Assembly (NCBI GenBank): GCA_034414555.1
Contig: DAOUMA010000009.1
Span: forward strand, 46,172 to 110,171
Reading direction: 5' to 3'
DNA: 64,000 bases
DNA from: CG2-30-46-19 sp034414555
Lineage (GTDB): Bacteria; Chloroflexota; Dehalococcoidia; GIF9; AB-539-J10
Shown here: positions 53,190 through 62,336 of the stretch, piece by piece
Layout: each line of letters opens with the position of its first letter
Numbering within the stretch: position 1 is the stretch's first letter
Notes under the pieces: model-generated
Database searches by the model: none
What the model was told of the DNA's origin: nothing
The model's input: the letters and a program-made list of their open reading frames with translations, nothing else
Translations under genes and position numbers: made by a program

Positions 53190-53393
53190 GCTCCTGAAAT
53201 CCGTCTGGTTCTCCGTTACGATGGCCACTATCCACCACTTAACGCCGGGAAATTTAAAGATACAGACCTCGAAGAGACAGTTTTCAAGCAGCTACCATTC
53301 GTCTTCTGGGAGCCTGGTCGTTTCCTCATAAATATCTATGGGGCAATTCTGGATGCCTTTGGCATTCCCAGGCGACTAGCTGTAGATGCAGCC

Positions 53394-54065
53394 TTGCTAC
53401 ACGATACCAGATATGCGATTCCTCGCTTTGATTTCAAAGAGCAGCTAGCCTTGCACTACAGGCTGATGAAGCGAGCCTGCAATTGGGGCTGGCGACCTGA
53501 AGAGGGGCGCCAGAAGCGTCCCTTCTTACACGGTTACCGCCTTTCAGAACTTCTTCTCGGCACTGTGCCTGAGGACACTGCATTTGCTGGCACCAGATAT
53601 GTGCATCCTGGTGATGCCACCTATATGGGAGCGGAATGTATCCTAGATTTCCTCCTTGACACTCGATTTGATTATCTGGGGACTGGCATTGCGGATGGTC
53701 TTACCGGTGAGCAAAAAGAAGCGGCCTTGCTGGAAATTAAACGGGGACAGAGCCACCGTGTGATCGCCACGGAATTCATTAACCGTGCACTCGAAGCCAG
53801 CCGCTCCGTGGAAGCAGCAGCTACCCCCGACGGAAAGGGCGAGGCGTTAAGTCGCCTTATTCGAGAGCTGAAAGGATATTGCCGAGAGGTCTTTGTCGCC
53901 ACCGATCATATACAGCGTGCCTGGGGTTATGTTAGCGATCTAGATTCCATGATCCTGACCATGTACCAGCACCTGTATGAAATTTACCCCCCGAAGTTTC
54001 CTACGATGTTCAGGGAGCTTTTACCCGAAGAGTGGAAAGCGCGAGAAACCCCCAAGTTGCTTTAG
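53394..54065 (+). CDS. C-terminal part of the split GH57-like gene
   Basis: In the same frame as the preceding gene. The frame is open from codon 53190 directly after its TGA (APEIRLVLRYDGHYPPLNAG, then VFWEPGRFLINIYG), so the real start of any separate product is uncertain; TTG 53394 has no good ribosome site. The region is helical (ALHYRLMKRACNWGWRPEEG, FVATDHIQRAWGYVSDLDS) and probably the C-terminal domain of the full protein. If the TGA is genuine this half is likely a pseudogene. Confidence 0.5.
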   Translation: MLHDTRYAIPRFDFKEQLALHYRLMKRACNWGWRPEEGRQKRPFLHGYRLSELLLGTVPEDTAFAGTRYVHPGDATYMGAECILDFLLDTRFDYLGTGIADGLTGEQKEAALLEIKRGQSHRVIATEFINRALEASRSVEAAATPDGKGEALSRLIRELKGYCREVFVATDHIQRAWGYVSDLDSMILTMYQHLYEIYPPKFPTMFRELLPEEWKARETPKLL

Positions 54066-54107
54066 GACTCTGATAGGACGCGCCTTTAATGAGGTCTAAA
54101 AGCTCTC

Positions 54108-54419
54108 TTATATCTTACCCTCAAGGAAAGAAATCCTCTGTGCTACTGCCTGGCTGGCTTGGATACGGGACTTAGCCTTGCTCAAGTCGTTAGCTAACTT
54201 CTCATCCCCCACCACCTCCCTGATCCACTTGCTGAAATCGTTTCTCTCTCCACCCGAATGATAATGGAAAGTCTCATCACTCATGTCAATTAAAGCTTTT
54301 CCAAGCTCCCTGAGGTTCTTAATAGTTTTACCATTTTGACACCAGAAGCGTTTCTCATCCGGCACATCTCCTAATCGTCTCTTTGCTTCTTCCTTGCTAA
54401 TCTTGACAATCTTGACCAT
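54108..54419 (-). CDS. DUF5752-like small protein
   Basis: A 103-aa protein. FWCQNGKTIKNLRELGKALI, MSDETFHYHSGGERNDFSKW and IREVVGDEKLANDLSKAKSR match the pattern of DUF5752 proteins, in which a helical unit contains the F-x-YH and NDF-x-x-W-I motifs. Function unknown; relatives often lie beside carbohydrate-metabolism genes, as here. It is the only minus-strand gene in the glucan cluster. AGGAGGTGAG lies before the ATG. Confidence 0.65.
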   Translation of the reverse strand: MVKIVKISKEEAKRRLGDVPDEKRFWCQNGKTIKNLRELGKALIDMSDETFHYHSGGERNDFSKWIREVVGDEKLANDLSKAKSRIQASQAVAQRISFLEGKI

Positions 54420-54462
54420 ATTCGCTCACCTCCTGACTTGATATCATGTTTACATTGTTTAT

Positions 54463-54491
54463 ATTATACCACAGAAATTTCCAAACCAGAA
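54463..54491 (-). promoter_or_regulatory. promoter of the DUF5752-like gene
   Basis: On the minus strand: TTCTGG (54486-54491), 17-base spacer, TATAAT (54463-54468) with an extended TGG before it. The ribosome site lies at 54428-54436. Confidence 0.55.
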
Positions 54492-54651
54492 TCGAGAAAC
54501 TCCGTGATTATTCATATAATAGCACAACCATATCCTGCTATAATACTCCACAAGGAATCAACTGATATTTCCTTGGTGAGCTATAGCTGAGATACTGAGG
54601 GGACGTAGCAATCAAGGTGAAAGCAAAAATAAGTATTAAGAAGGAAGTACA

Positions 54652-56781
54652 TTGACCAAAGGAAAATTACCTGAGCGCATAGGTAGACTGGAGGAGCTGG
54701 CCAATAATCTTTGGTGGAGCTGGCACCCCCAGGCACGTGACCTGTTCCGGGCTTTGGATTATCCACTATGGCGGTTGGGTGGGCACAATCCGGTCAAGCA
54801 ATTACGCGAGATAAGCACCGATAAGTTAGCAGCCGCCGCCACTGACCCCGCTTTTCTCAACCTATACGACTCTCTGATGTCGGCTTTCGACGCTGACATA
54901 TCAGCCAAGGATAGCTGGTTTGCTACCAAATATCCCAATGTCTTGGACGGCCCAATTGCCTACTTCTCCATGGAATTTGCCATACATAACTCCCTTCCTA
55001 TATATGCTGGTGGCCTGGGAGTTTTAGCTGGCGACATGTGTAAGGAGGCATGTGACCTGGGGCTACCGCTCGTTGGGGTTGGCTTCATGTACCCCCAAGG
55101 GTATTTCCACCAGTATATCTCCGCTGATGGTTGGCAAGAGGAAGTTTATAGACAGTTGGATTTCGATGAAGCGCCTATCAACCCCATCAATCCAGTCCCT
55201 CGCTCTAGTTGGTGCGGCCCGCTGATTCAGATTGAACTGGGTGATAGGCCTTTATATATCGGGGTGTGGCAGGTGCATTTGGGCCGGGTCGACCTTTATC
55301 TGCTATGTTGTGATGTTGAAGGGAATATGCCCCAGGACCGGCAGCTATGTGCTCGCCTCTATACCGCTGACCAGGAGCAGCGCATCCAGCAAGAGGTTAT
55401 GCTGGGAATTGGCGGAGTGCGTGCCTTACGGGCGCTTGGCATCAAACCCTCGGTGTGGCATGCCAACGAAGGCCACAATGCCTTCATGATGCTGGAACGT
55501 GTCAGAGAGGAGGTAGGAAAAGGCGTGACCTTCGCCGAAGCCCTCCAAAAGGTACAGGCAAGTACCGTTTTCACCACCCATACGCCGGTTCCTGCAGGGA
55601 CTGATATCTTTCCCATCCCACTCGTGGAGAAATATTTTCATAGTTATTGGGAGTCCCTGGGAATCAGCCGAGAAACATTCCTGGAACTGGGACGACAGGA
55701 TGGCACAGGCGCCCAAACCTTTAATATGACGGTGCTTGCCTTAAAGCTGGCGGAGCATCGCAATGCCGTCAGCCAGCTTCATGGGAAAGTTACCCGAAGG
55801 ATGTGGCATGGACTCTGGCCCGAAGTTAAAGAAGATGAAATGCCTATTTCATATATTACTAACGGGATTCACGTGCCCACTTGGGCCGCCCCGGAGATGA
55901 GCCGCCTCTATGAGAAATACCTGGGGCAGGATGTGTCAAAAAGATACGATGATACCAACCTTCGGGAGCTTGTGCTAAATATCCCCGACGAGGAGCTCTG
56001 GGCAGTGCGTCAAATCCTTAAACGTAAGCTTATGGGGGCCATGGTGGAGCGGGCCCGCCAATGTTCCGCTGAACGTGAGTGCACGGCCCGGCAGGTGCTG
56101 GCCATGGGTGCCTTGCTTGACCCGGAGGTTCTAACCATCGGTTTCGTCCGCCGTTTTACCGAGTATAAGCGACCAGCGTTGATTTTCCAGGACATTGAAC
56201 GCCTCAAGCGGATTGTCAGTGATAGATGGCACCCTGTCCAGATCATCTTCGCTGGCAAATCTCACCCCGCTGACCTCCCCTCAAAGCAACTCCTTCACCA
56301 CGTATACACTCTGGCTATGGACCATGAATTCCAAGGGCGAATAGCTTTTGTTGAAGATTACGATATGCATATGGCTCGCTATCTGGTGCAGGGGGTCGAT
56401 GTCTGGTTAAACACACCACGCCGCCTCCAAGAAGCTTGCGGCACTAGTGGTATGAAAGCTTCGGTGAATGGTGTCCTGCATCTCAGCGTTCGAGATGGCT
56501 GGTGGTATGAAGGCTATAATGGCGCTAATGGCTGGGCTATCGGTGATGAGGTCAAAGCATATGACCCAAGTGAGGAAGATAGGGCAGATGCCGAGGCGCT
56601 CTACCGTCTTCTGGAAGAGGAAATTGTCCCTCTCTACTACCAGCGGGACAGGGGTGGGGTGCCCCATGGCTGGATGCACATGGTCAAAGAGGCAATTAGC
56701 TCGATTGTACCTCGCTTTTGCACACGGCGGATGTTGAAGGAATATGTCGAGCAAATGTATATACCGGCGGCTCGCAAATAG
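54652..56781 (+). CDS. glgP: alpha-glucan phosphorylase
   Basis: Releases glucose 1-phosphate from alpha-1,4-glucan. The 709-aa product uses a TTG start with AAGGAAG upstream. The N-terminal DUF3417 region (LEELANNLWWSWHPQARDLF) precedes the phosphorylase domain: YFSMEFAIHNSLPIYAGGLG, VWHANEGHNAFMMLER, and EACGTSGMKASVNG, whose Lys binds pyridoxal phosphate. This is the shorter alpha-glucan phosphorylase class of thermophiles and Gram-positives, not the E. coli GlgP class. It leads into glgC. Confidence 0.93.
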   Translation: MTKGKLPERIGRLEELANNLWWSWHPQARDLFRALDYPLWRLGGHNPVKQLREISTDKLAAAATDPAFLNLYDSLMSAFDADISAKDSWFATKYPNVLDGPIAYFSMEFAIHNSLPIYAGGLGVLAGDMCKEACDLGLPLVGVGFMYPQGYFHQYISADGWQEEVYRQLDFDEAPINPINPVPRSSWCGPLIQIELGDRPLYIGVWQVHLGRVDLYLLCCDVEGNMPQDRQLCARLYTADQEQRIQQEVMLGIGGVRALRALGIKPSVWHANEGHNAFMMLERVREEVGKGVTFAEALQKVQASTVFTTHTPVPAGTDIFPIPLVEKYFHSYWESLGISRETFLELGRQDGTGAQTFNMTVLALKLAEHRNAVSQLHGKVTRRMWHGLWPEVKEDEMPISYITNGIHVPTWAAPEMSRLYEKYLGQDVSKRYDDTNLRELVLNIPDEELWAVRQILKRKLMGAMVERARQCSAERECTARQVLAMGALLDPEVLTIGFVRRFTEYKRPALIFQDIERLKRIVSDRWHPVQIIFAGKSHPADLPSKQLLHHVYTLAMDHEFQGRIAFVEDYDMHMARYLVQGVDVWLNTPRRLQEACGTSGMKASVNGVLHLSVRDGWWYEGYNGANGWAIGDEVKAYDPSEEDRADAEALYRLLEEEIVPLYYQRDRGGVPHGWMHMVKEAISSIVPRFCTRRMLKEYVEQMYIPAARK

Positions 56782-56888
56782 AATTGACCTCGAAAGGGGA
56801 CCCAACTAAATGGAATTGGACATAGCGCTCTCGAGCGGTTAAAATAATTATGAGGCTGCTCAAAAAATGTAGTTGCTCAATTTGTTTT

Positions 56889-56917
56889 ACCCCACAAAAT
56901 TGATGATTTGGTGGGGT
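56889..56917 (+). promoter_or_regulatory. hairpin just upstream of the glgC ribosome site
   Basis: ACCCCAC (56889-56895) pairs with GTGGGGT (56911-56917); the Shine-Dalgarno GAGG begins at 56918, immediately after the stem. A stem abutting the ribosome site could modulate glgC translation. Confidence 0.35.
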
Positions 56918-56931
56918 GAGGTAACGCGTAG

Positions 56932-58209
56932 ATGAAAAAGGTATTGGCTCTAATCCTCGCTGGTGGGGAAGGGAAAAGACTGAGTGTGTTAGCACAAGAG
57001 CGTGCCAAGCCAGCAGTCCCCTTCGGTGGTAAATACCGTATAATCGACTTTGCCTTAAGCAACTGTGTTAACTCCGGGATCAACACAGTAGCTGTTATAC
57101 CACAATATAATCCTCGCTCGTTAGCACGCCATATTGGTGTAGGCAAACCCTGGGACCTCGATCGTGTAATTGGAGGAATCACTCTACTCTACCCTTTTGT
57201 AAGCACCAACGGAGAGATGCACTGGTATAAAGGCACCGCCGAGGCTGTTTACCACAACCTGCGTTTCATACAGGACAGCCGTGTTGATGAAGTTCTCATC
57301 CTCTCGGGAGACCATGTTTATACCATGCATTATGAAGAGATGATTAAGTCTCACCGCCAACAGGGAACTGATATTACTATTGGAGTCACTGAGGTGCCCT
57401 GGAACGAAACCAATCGCTTTGGCATTGTGCTCCTCGACGATAATAACAGGGTGGTTGCCTTTGAAGAAAAACCATCACAACCAAAAAGCAACTTGGCTTC
57501 CATGGGCATTTACGTCTTTAACAAGAATGTTCTCCTCAAGGTTCTGGAAGATGCTCATCGCCGTGGCTTGCAAGATTTTGGCAGCCAGATTATACCTGAG
57601 GCAATAGCCAAATACCAGATTTATGGCTATAGGTATCAAGGCTACTGGCGTGATGTGGGCACAATTGAAGCCTACTGGCAAGCTAGTATGGACCTCGTTG
57701 TTGATTTGCCCCCGTTTAATCTCTACGACCCTGAGACCGAAGTAAGAACACCTTCGGTAGACATGCCCCCGGTAAAACTAGGACCACGGGCTCAAATAAG
57801 CCGAAGCCTTGTCAGTAATGGCTGTATTATAAACGGCAACGTGTCTAATTCGGTGCTTTCCCCCCATGTTTATGTGGAGGAGGGCGCTCACGTGATGGAC
57901 TCCATAGTTTTTGATGATACCGTTATCGCTAATGATGCCGTTGTGCATCGCTCCATCCTTGACAAGGAATGTTATATTGCACCAGGATGCTGGATTGGCT
58001 GTGGCGACGACTATACTCCGAATAATGACGAACCTAGTAACTTGAATTCTGGCATCACTGTAATCGGCAAAGGAGTAAGGTTACCACCTGGGTTGAGAGT
58101 CGGGCGAAACTGCAAAATCGACCCCGAGGTACAGGAGGGCGATTTCTCCACCCTCTTTATTCCCAGCGGTAGTTCCGTCGCAGGCAGAGAAAAGGTTCCC
58201 CAAGCCTGA
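56932..58209 (+). CDS. glgC: glucose-1-phosphate adenylyltransferase
   Basis: Makes ADP-glucose, the committed step of bacterial glycogen synthesis, and is normally allosterically controlled. The 425-aa product has ALILAGGEGKRLSVLAQERA, KPAVPFGGKYRIIDFALSNC, LILSGDHVYTMHYEEMI, FEEKPSQPK and a C-terminal left-handed beta-helix (DSIVFDDTVIANDAVVHRSI). It is followed by glgA after nine bases. With glgA and glgE in one unit, ADP-glucose could feed both the classical and the maltose-1-phosphate routes. Confidence 0.95.
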   Translation: MKKVLALILAGGEGKRLSVLAQERAKPAVPFGGKYRIIDFALSNCVNSGINTVAVIPQYNPRSLARHIGVGKPWDLDRVIGGITLLYPFVSTNGEMHWYKGTAEAVYHNLRFIQDSRVDEVLILSGDHVYTMHYEEMIKSHRQQGTDITIGVTEVPWNETNRFGIVLLDDNNRVVAFEEKPSQPKSNLASMGIYVFNKNVLLKVLEDAHRRGLQDFGSQIIPEAIAKYQIYGYRYQGYWRDVGTIEAYWQASMDLVVDLPPFNLYDPETEVRTPSVDMPPVKLGPRAQISRSLVSNGCIINGNVSNSVLSPHVYVEEGAHVMDSIVFDDTVIANDAVVHRSILDKECYIAPGCWIGCGDDYTPNNDEPSNLNSGITVIGKGVRLPPGLRVGRNCKIDPEVQEGDFSTLFIPSGSSVAGREKVPQA

Positions 58210-58218
58210 TGTCAATTG

Positions 58219-59637
58219 ATGAAAATCCTGTTTATTGCCTCTGAGGCTTTCCCTTTAGTTAAAGTAGGAGGGCTGGCAGATGTCACAGGTTCCATAGCCA
58301 TAGCCCTCCAAGACTTAGGACATGAGCCTTGTTTGATATTACCCAGATACGGTAGCATAAAGACACCCATCCAAGACATTCAGGGAAAGAACGTTACTGT
58401 CAGCTTTATGGGACACTCTGAGCCAGCAACCTTGAAAAAGACCATACTAAAAGGACGGATACCAGTATACTTGGTGGAAAACCAGCGTTACTTTGAGGTG
58501 GAGGAAATTTATGCCCGGGGTGAATTAGACCGCTTCCTTTTTTTTTCGCTAAGCATCCCCAGCATCATTTCCCAGCTTGGTCTTCGCCCCGATATTGTTC
58601 ATTGCCATGACTGGCATACTTCCTTAGTCCCTTTATGGCTTAAAAAAGCAAAGATAGCACTGCCCTGTATATTCACCATCCACAATCTGGCTTATCAAGG
58701 GTCATTTGACCAACAGTTTTTCCTACGCTCCGGGCTTTCCTCTGTATGGCAGGAATATATCCCTGCTGATGCTCCCAGTCCATCACTAAACTTCATGAGC
58801 CAGGGAATTCTTCTGGCTGACATTGTGACCACGGTTAGCCCCACCTATGCCTTGGAGATACTGACACCACAATACGGTGAGGGCCTGGAGCAATTACTAA
58901 AGTATAGGCGCAATGAGCTTTATGGCATAGTTAATGGCATAGATTACGACGAATATAACCCGGCTACCGATCCCTATCTGGAAAGAAACTATGATTCCAC
59001 CAAGATAGAAAGAAGGGTTGAGAATAAACTCGCCCTGCAAAGAAAGAGCGGGCTCCCGCAAAACTCTGACATCCCTTTGTTTGGCATGGTATCCCGTCTT
59101 GAGGAACAAAAGGGGATTGATTTGCTGCTCCAAGCCGTAGACCAATTCATTGTAGAAACAAGAGCACAGCTGGTTATCCTCGGTGAGGGAAGGGAGCACT
59201 ACCATAAATTGCTTGCCGAGACAGCGCTAAAGTACCCCGATCGCCTCTTGGTATTTATTGCCTACGATGAACGATTGGCTCGCCTTATCTATGGCGGCTG
59301 CGACATATTCCTCATGCCCTCGCGTTTTGAGCCCTGTGGATTGGGGCAGCTAATAGCCATGCGATATGGTGCCATCCCTGTAGTGCGAAATACTGGTGGG
59401 CTGGTTGATACAGTGAAAGATGTGACTCAAGCAAACGGGAATGGCTTTGTGTTTCAGGATTACACAGTCCTGGAAATGGTTGAGGCGATAAAAAGAGCCG
59501 AGGAGAGCTTCTATCACCGGGCTGAATGGCAAGACCTGATGAGACATAATATGAAGCTAGATTTCTCTTGGGAGGCCTCGGCTAGGAAATACGAAGAGAT
59601 TTATCTGCGAGCGCGAAATACGTCTCAAGCTTACTAG
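58219..59637 (+). CDS. glgA: glycogen synthase (ADP-glucose), GT5
   Basis: The 473-aa product begins MKILFIASEAFPLVKVGGLA; KVGGLADV is the ADP-glucose binding motif. HCHDWHTSLVPLWLKK, FGMVSRLEEQKGIDLLLQA and PSRFEPCGLGQLIAMRYGAI (with the catalytic Glu) complete the family pattern. ATG 58219 follows the glgC stop closely and lacks a strong ribosome site, so translation is probably coupled. It elongates alpha-1,4-glucan; in GlgE-containing actinobacteria a related GT4 enzyme makes maltose 1-phosphate, but this one is GT5. Confidence 0.95.
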   Translation: MKILFIASEAFPLVKVGGLADVTGSIAIALQDLGHEPCLILPRYGSIKTPIQDIQGKNVTVSFMGHSEPATLKKTILKGRIPVYLVENQRYFEVEEIYARGELDRFLFFSLSIPSIISQLGLRPDIVHCHDWHTSLVPLWLKKAKIALPCIFTIHNLAYQGSFDQQFFLRSGLSSVWQEYIPADAPSPSLNFMSQGILLADIVTTVSPTYALEILTPQYGEGLEQLLKYRRNELYGIVNGIDYDEYNPATDPYLERNYDSTKIERRVENKLALQRKSGLPQNSDIPLFGMVSRLEEQKGIDLLLQAVDQFIVETRAQLVILGEGREHYHKLLAETALKYPDRLLVFIAYDERLARLIYGGCDIFLMPSRFEPCGLGQLIAMRYGAIPVVRNTGGLVDTVKDVTQANGNGFVFQDYTVLEMVEAIKRAEESFYHRAEWQDLMRHNMKLDFSWEASARKYEEIYLRARNTSQAY

Positions 59638-59775
59638 GCATATCCACCAACTCGCAAACTATCCTCCCTTGTTTTGCTTGAGCCTGTTGTCACATTTATC
59701 TTTTTGTCTTTCCCGGCATGACGAGCGGAGGTTGAATGCCTGAAGTTGACCATCTTTGCATATGTTCGTTGACAG

Positions 59776-61842
59776 ATGCATACGAATAAGGCACAATTTC
59801 TCTTTGAAATAAATAATGACGGAGCAATAAGGCGAGGCTACAGGGCCATGGAAGGATCGGCAGGTCAAGTACGGGTGATCATCGAAGGGTTAAAACCCGA
59901 AATCGACGGCGGCCGCTTTCCTATCAAGCGAGTCATCGGCGAGAGGGTAGTCGTGGAAGCCGACATTTTTGCCGACGGCCATGATGCCATATCAGCTTTG
60001 CTCCTTTATCGTAATGAGAACGACCCTGAATGGGCCGAAACTCCTATGGAACCACTAATCAATGACCGCTGGCGCGGCTCGTTTGCGGTCGCTGAGCTCG
60101 GGCGCTATCGTTACACTGTTTTAGCCTGGGTTGACCAGTTCAAGTCATGGAGGCGGGACTTAACGAAGAAACTCCAGGCAGACCAGGAAGTCTCGGTTGA
60201 GCTTGTGATAGGGGCTCGATTGATTGCAGAAGCAAGCCAGCGTGCTCTTAAACGTGAGAGACAAAAGATGGGAGAATGGGTAAACACCTTGCATTCTACA
60301 CAGGTAGCAGAGCAGGCGAAGGTCCAGCTAGCCCTAAGCGAGGAGCTATCAGAGTTCATGGATAAGTACCCGGACAGGCGATTTGCCACCGCTTATCCCA
60401 AAGAGCTTGTAGTGGTGGTTGACAGGGAAAAAGCTCGCTTTAGCACCTGGTATGAGATGTTTCCCCGTTCTTGTGCCCCTGAGTCGGTGCGCCACGGAAC
60501 TTTCAAGGACTGCGAGGCTCGCCTTCCTTATATTGCAGCCATGGGCTTCGATGTACTCTATTTCACCCCTATCCATCCTATCGGCCAGACGCACCGTAAA
60601 GGGAGAAATAATACCCCTGTAGCCAAACCAGATGACCCCGGGACCCCCTGGGCTATCGGCTCCGAAGAAGGAGGACACAAGTCCATTCACCCCCAACTTG
60701 GCACCTTGGAGGATTTCCAGAGCTTTGTAGCCAAGGCTCGCGAATATGATATTGAAATCGCTCTGGATATCGCTTTCCAGTGCTCTCCTGATCACCCCTA
60801 TGTAAAGGAACATCCAGAATGGTTCCGCTGGCGCCCTGATAACACTGTGCAGTATGCGGAAAACCCGCCTAAAAAATACGAGGATATCTACCCCTTCGAG
60901 TTCGAGACCGCGAACTGGAAGGAACTCTGGGAAGAGCTCAAGAGCATCGTGCTCTTCTGGATCGAACAGGGCATCCGCATTTTCCGCGTCGACAACCCTC
61001 ATACCAAGCCCTTCAGTTTCTGGGAGTGGTTGATTACCGATATTAAAATGTCATATCCCGATGTCATTTTCCTTTCCGAGTCATTCACCCGTCCCAAGGT
61101 GATGTACCGCTTAGCTAAGCTAGGTTTTACTCAGTCCTATACCTATTTTGCGTGGCGCAACACCAAATGGGAGTTGACTCAATACTTCACCGAGCTCACT
61201 CAAACGGAAGTACGGGAGTATTTCCGTCCCAACCTCTGGCCAAACACACCGGACATCTTGACTGAGTATCTTCAGTTTGGCGGACGGCCGGCGTTTATGG
61301 CACGATTAGTCCTGGCAGCTACCTTGGGAGCCAGCTATGGCATCTACGGCCCAGCTTTTGAGCTCTGCGAGAGCCGTCCCAGGGAACCAGGGAGCGAAGA
61401 GTATCTCGACTCAGAAAAATACGAGATTAAGCATTGGGACATTGCCAGGCCCAACAGCCTGAAGGACTTCATCGCCCGGGTCAATCGGATTCGGCGGGAG
61501 AACCCTGCCCTTCACAAGGACTGGAGCCTTCGTTTCCACGAGGTAGACAACGAGCAGCTAATTTGCTACAGCAAGCGCACCGATGACCTCTCCAATGTTG
61601 TCCTGGTGGTGGTGAACCTGGATCCGCACTATACTCAGTCCGGCTGGGTAGAGTTTCCCTTGGAGGAATTGGACATCGACCTCCGAAAGCCTTACCAGAT
61701 GCATGACCTCTTGAGCGATGCCCGCTACCTCTGGCAGGGGTCGCGAAACTATATTGAACTCAACCCACAAATTGTTCCCGCTCACGTCTTCCGCATGCGT
61801 CGGCGGGTGCGCACAGAGCGAGACTTTGATTATTATATGTAG
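59776..61842 (+). CDS. glgE: alpha-1,4-glucan:maltose-1-phosphate maltosyltransferase
   Basis: GH13 enzyme that transfers maltosyl units from maltose 1-phosphate to glucan. Up to 688 aa. The N-terminal KPEIDGGRFPIKRVIGERVV and the signatures DVLYFTPIHPIGQTHRKGRN, GIRIFRVDNPHTKPFSFWEW (nucleophile Asp) and VIFLSESFTRPKVMYRLAKL (acid Glu) are specific to GlgE. The start is uncertain: ATG 59848 (MEGSAGQ), with GAGG ten bases before it, is a good alternative to ATG 59776, which has no ribosome site. A maltokinase is not seen in the window. Confidence 0.93.
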   Translation: MHTNKAQFLFEINNDGAIRRGYRAMEGSAGQVRVIIEGLKPEIDGGRFPIKRVIGERVVVEADIFADGHDAISALLLYRNENDPEWAETPMEPLINDRWRGSFAVAELGRYRYTVLAWVDQFKSWRRDLTKKLQADQEVSVELVIGARLIAEASQRALKRERQKMGEWVNTLHSTQVAEQAKVQLALSEELSEFMDKYPDRRFATAYPKELVVVVDREKARFSTWYEMFPRSCAPESVRHGTFKDCEARLPYIAAMGFDVLYFTPIHPIGQTHRKGRNNTPVAKPDDPGTPWAIGSEEGGHKSIHPQLGTLEDFQSFVAKAREYDIEIALDIAFQCSPDHPYVKEHPEWFRWRPDNTVQYAENPPKKYEDIYPFEFETANWKELWEELKSIVLFWIEQGIRIFRVDNPHTKPFSFWEWLITDIKMSYPDVIFLSESFTRPKVMYRLAKLGFTQSYTYFAWRNTKWELTQYFTELTQTEVREYFRPNLWPNTPDILTEYLQFGGRPAFMARLVLAATLGASYGIYGPAFELCESRPREPGSEEYLDSEKYEIKHWDIARPNSLKDFIARVNRIRRENPALHKDWSLRFHEVDNEQLICYSKRTDDLSNVVLVVVNLDPHYTQSGWVEFPLEELDIDLRKPYQMHDLLSDARYLWQGSRNYIELNPQIVPAHVFRMRRRVRTERDFDYYM

Positions 61843-61967
61843 AGGGGAAAATTTTATTTAAATGCTATACCATATGCTATTCGAGGGGATTTAAGTCGAG
61901 GCACAAGTATGCCTAATGAATGGGCAGGGAAGTGGACGCCACTGCCGGGAAGGAGTCTGACTGAACA

Positions 61968-62333
61968 ATGAGTGATAAATCAACAATTTTAATAGTGGAT
62001 AGCAACCATAGTAACCTGGAACTTTTGGTGCAGCAACTCGGCCGGGAGGGTTACCAGACACTCGCTGCTGCCAGTCTGGATGAACTGGACCAAGCTATAC
62101 AAGGGGAGGAGAAAATCGCACTCTCCCTGATAGACATCTCCGGCTTTGACAAGCGTATCTGGGAACGCTGCGAAAAGTTGCACAAGGCCAAGACACCTTT
62201 CATCGTGATCTCGCCCCGGCGTAGTTCTACTATTCAACGGCACAGCATGAAACACGGGGCCAGTGGGCTGCTGGTCAAACCGCTTGACTTCAAGGATTTA
62301 CTGGAACATATACGTACGGTGCTTGGTGACTAG
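61968..62333 (+). CDS. stand-alone response-regulator receiver domain
   Basis: A 121-aa CheY-like receiver with no output domain. ILIVDSN has one of the two usual acidic residues (the second is Ser), SLIDISG carries the probable phosphorylated Asp, FIVISPR has Ser at the Thr/Ser position, and LLVKPLDFKDLLEHI carries the conserved Lys. It sits between glgE and treS, four bases before treS, so it is part of the operon. It may signal to an enzyme or to a kinase elsewhere; partner unknown. Confidence 0.8.
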   Translation: MSDKSTILIVDSNHSNLELLVQQLGREGYQTLAAASLDELDQAIQGEEKIALSLIDISGFDKRIWERCEKLHKAKTPFIVISPRRSSTIQRHSMKHGASGLLVKPLDFKDLLEHIRTVLGD

Positions 62334-62336
62334 GCT

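Noticed and set aside
52176..54065. Genome-wide reassignment of TGA as a sense codon
   Set aside because: TGA is used as an ordinary terminal stop in several genes (for example ruvC, maoC, the saccharopine-dehydrogenase-like gene), and intact family proteins contain no internal TGA.
60349..61002. Minus-strand 217-codon frame inside glgE
   Set aside because: Antisense to highly conserved GlgE active-site sequence; no ribosome site.
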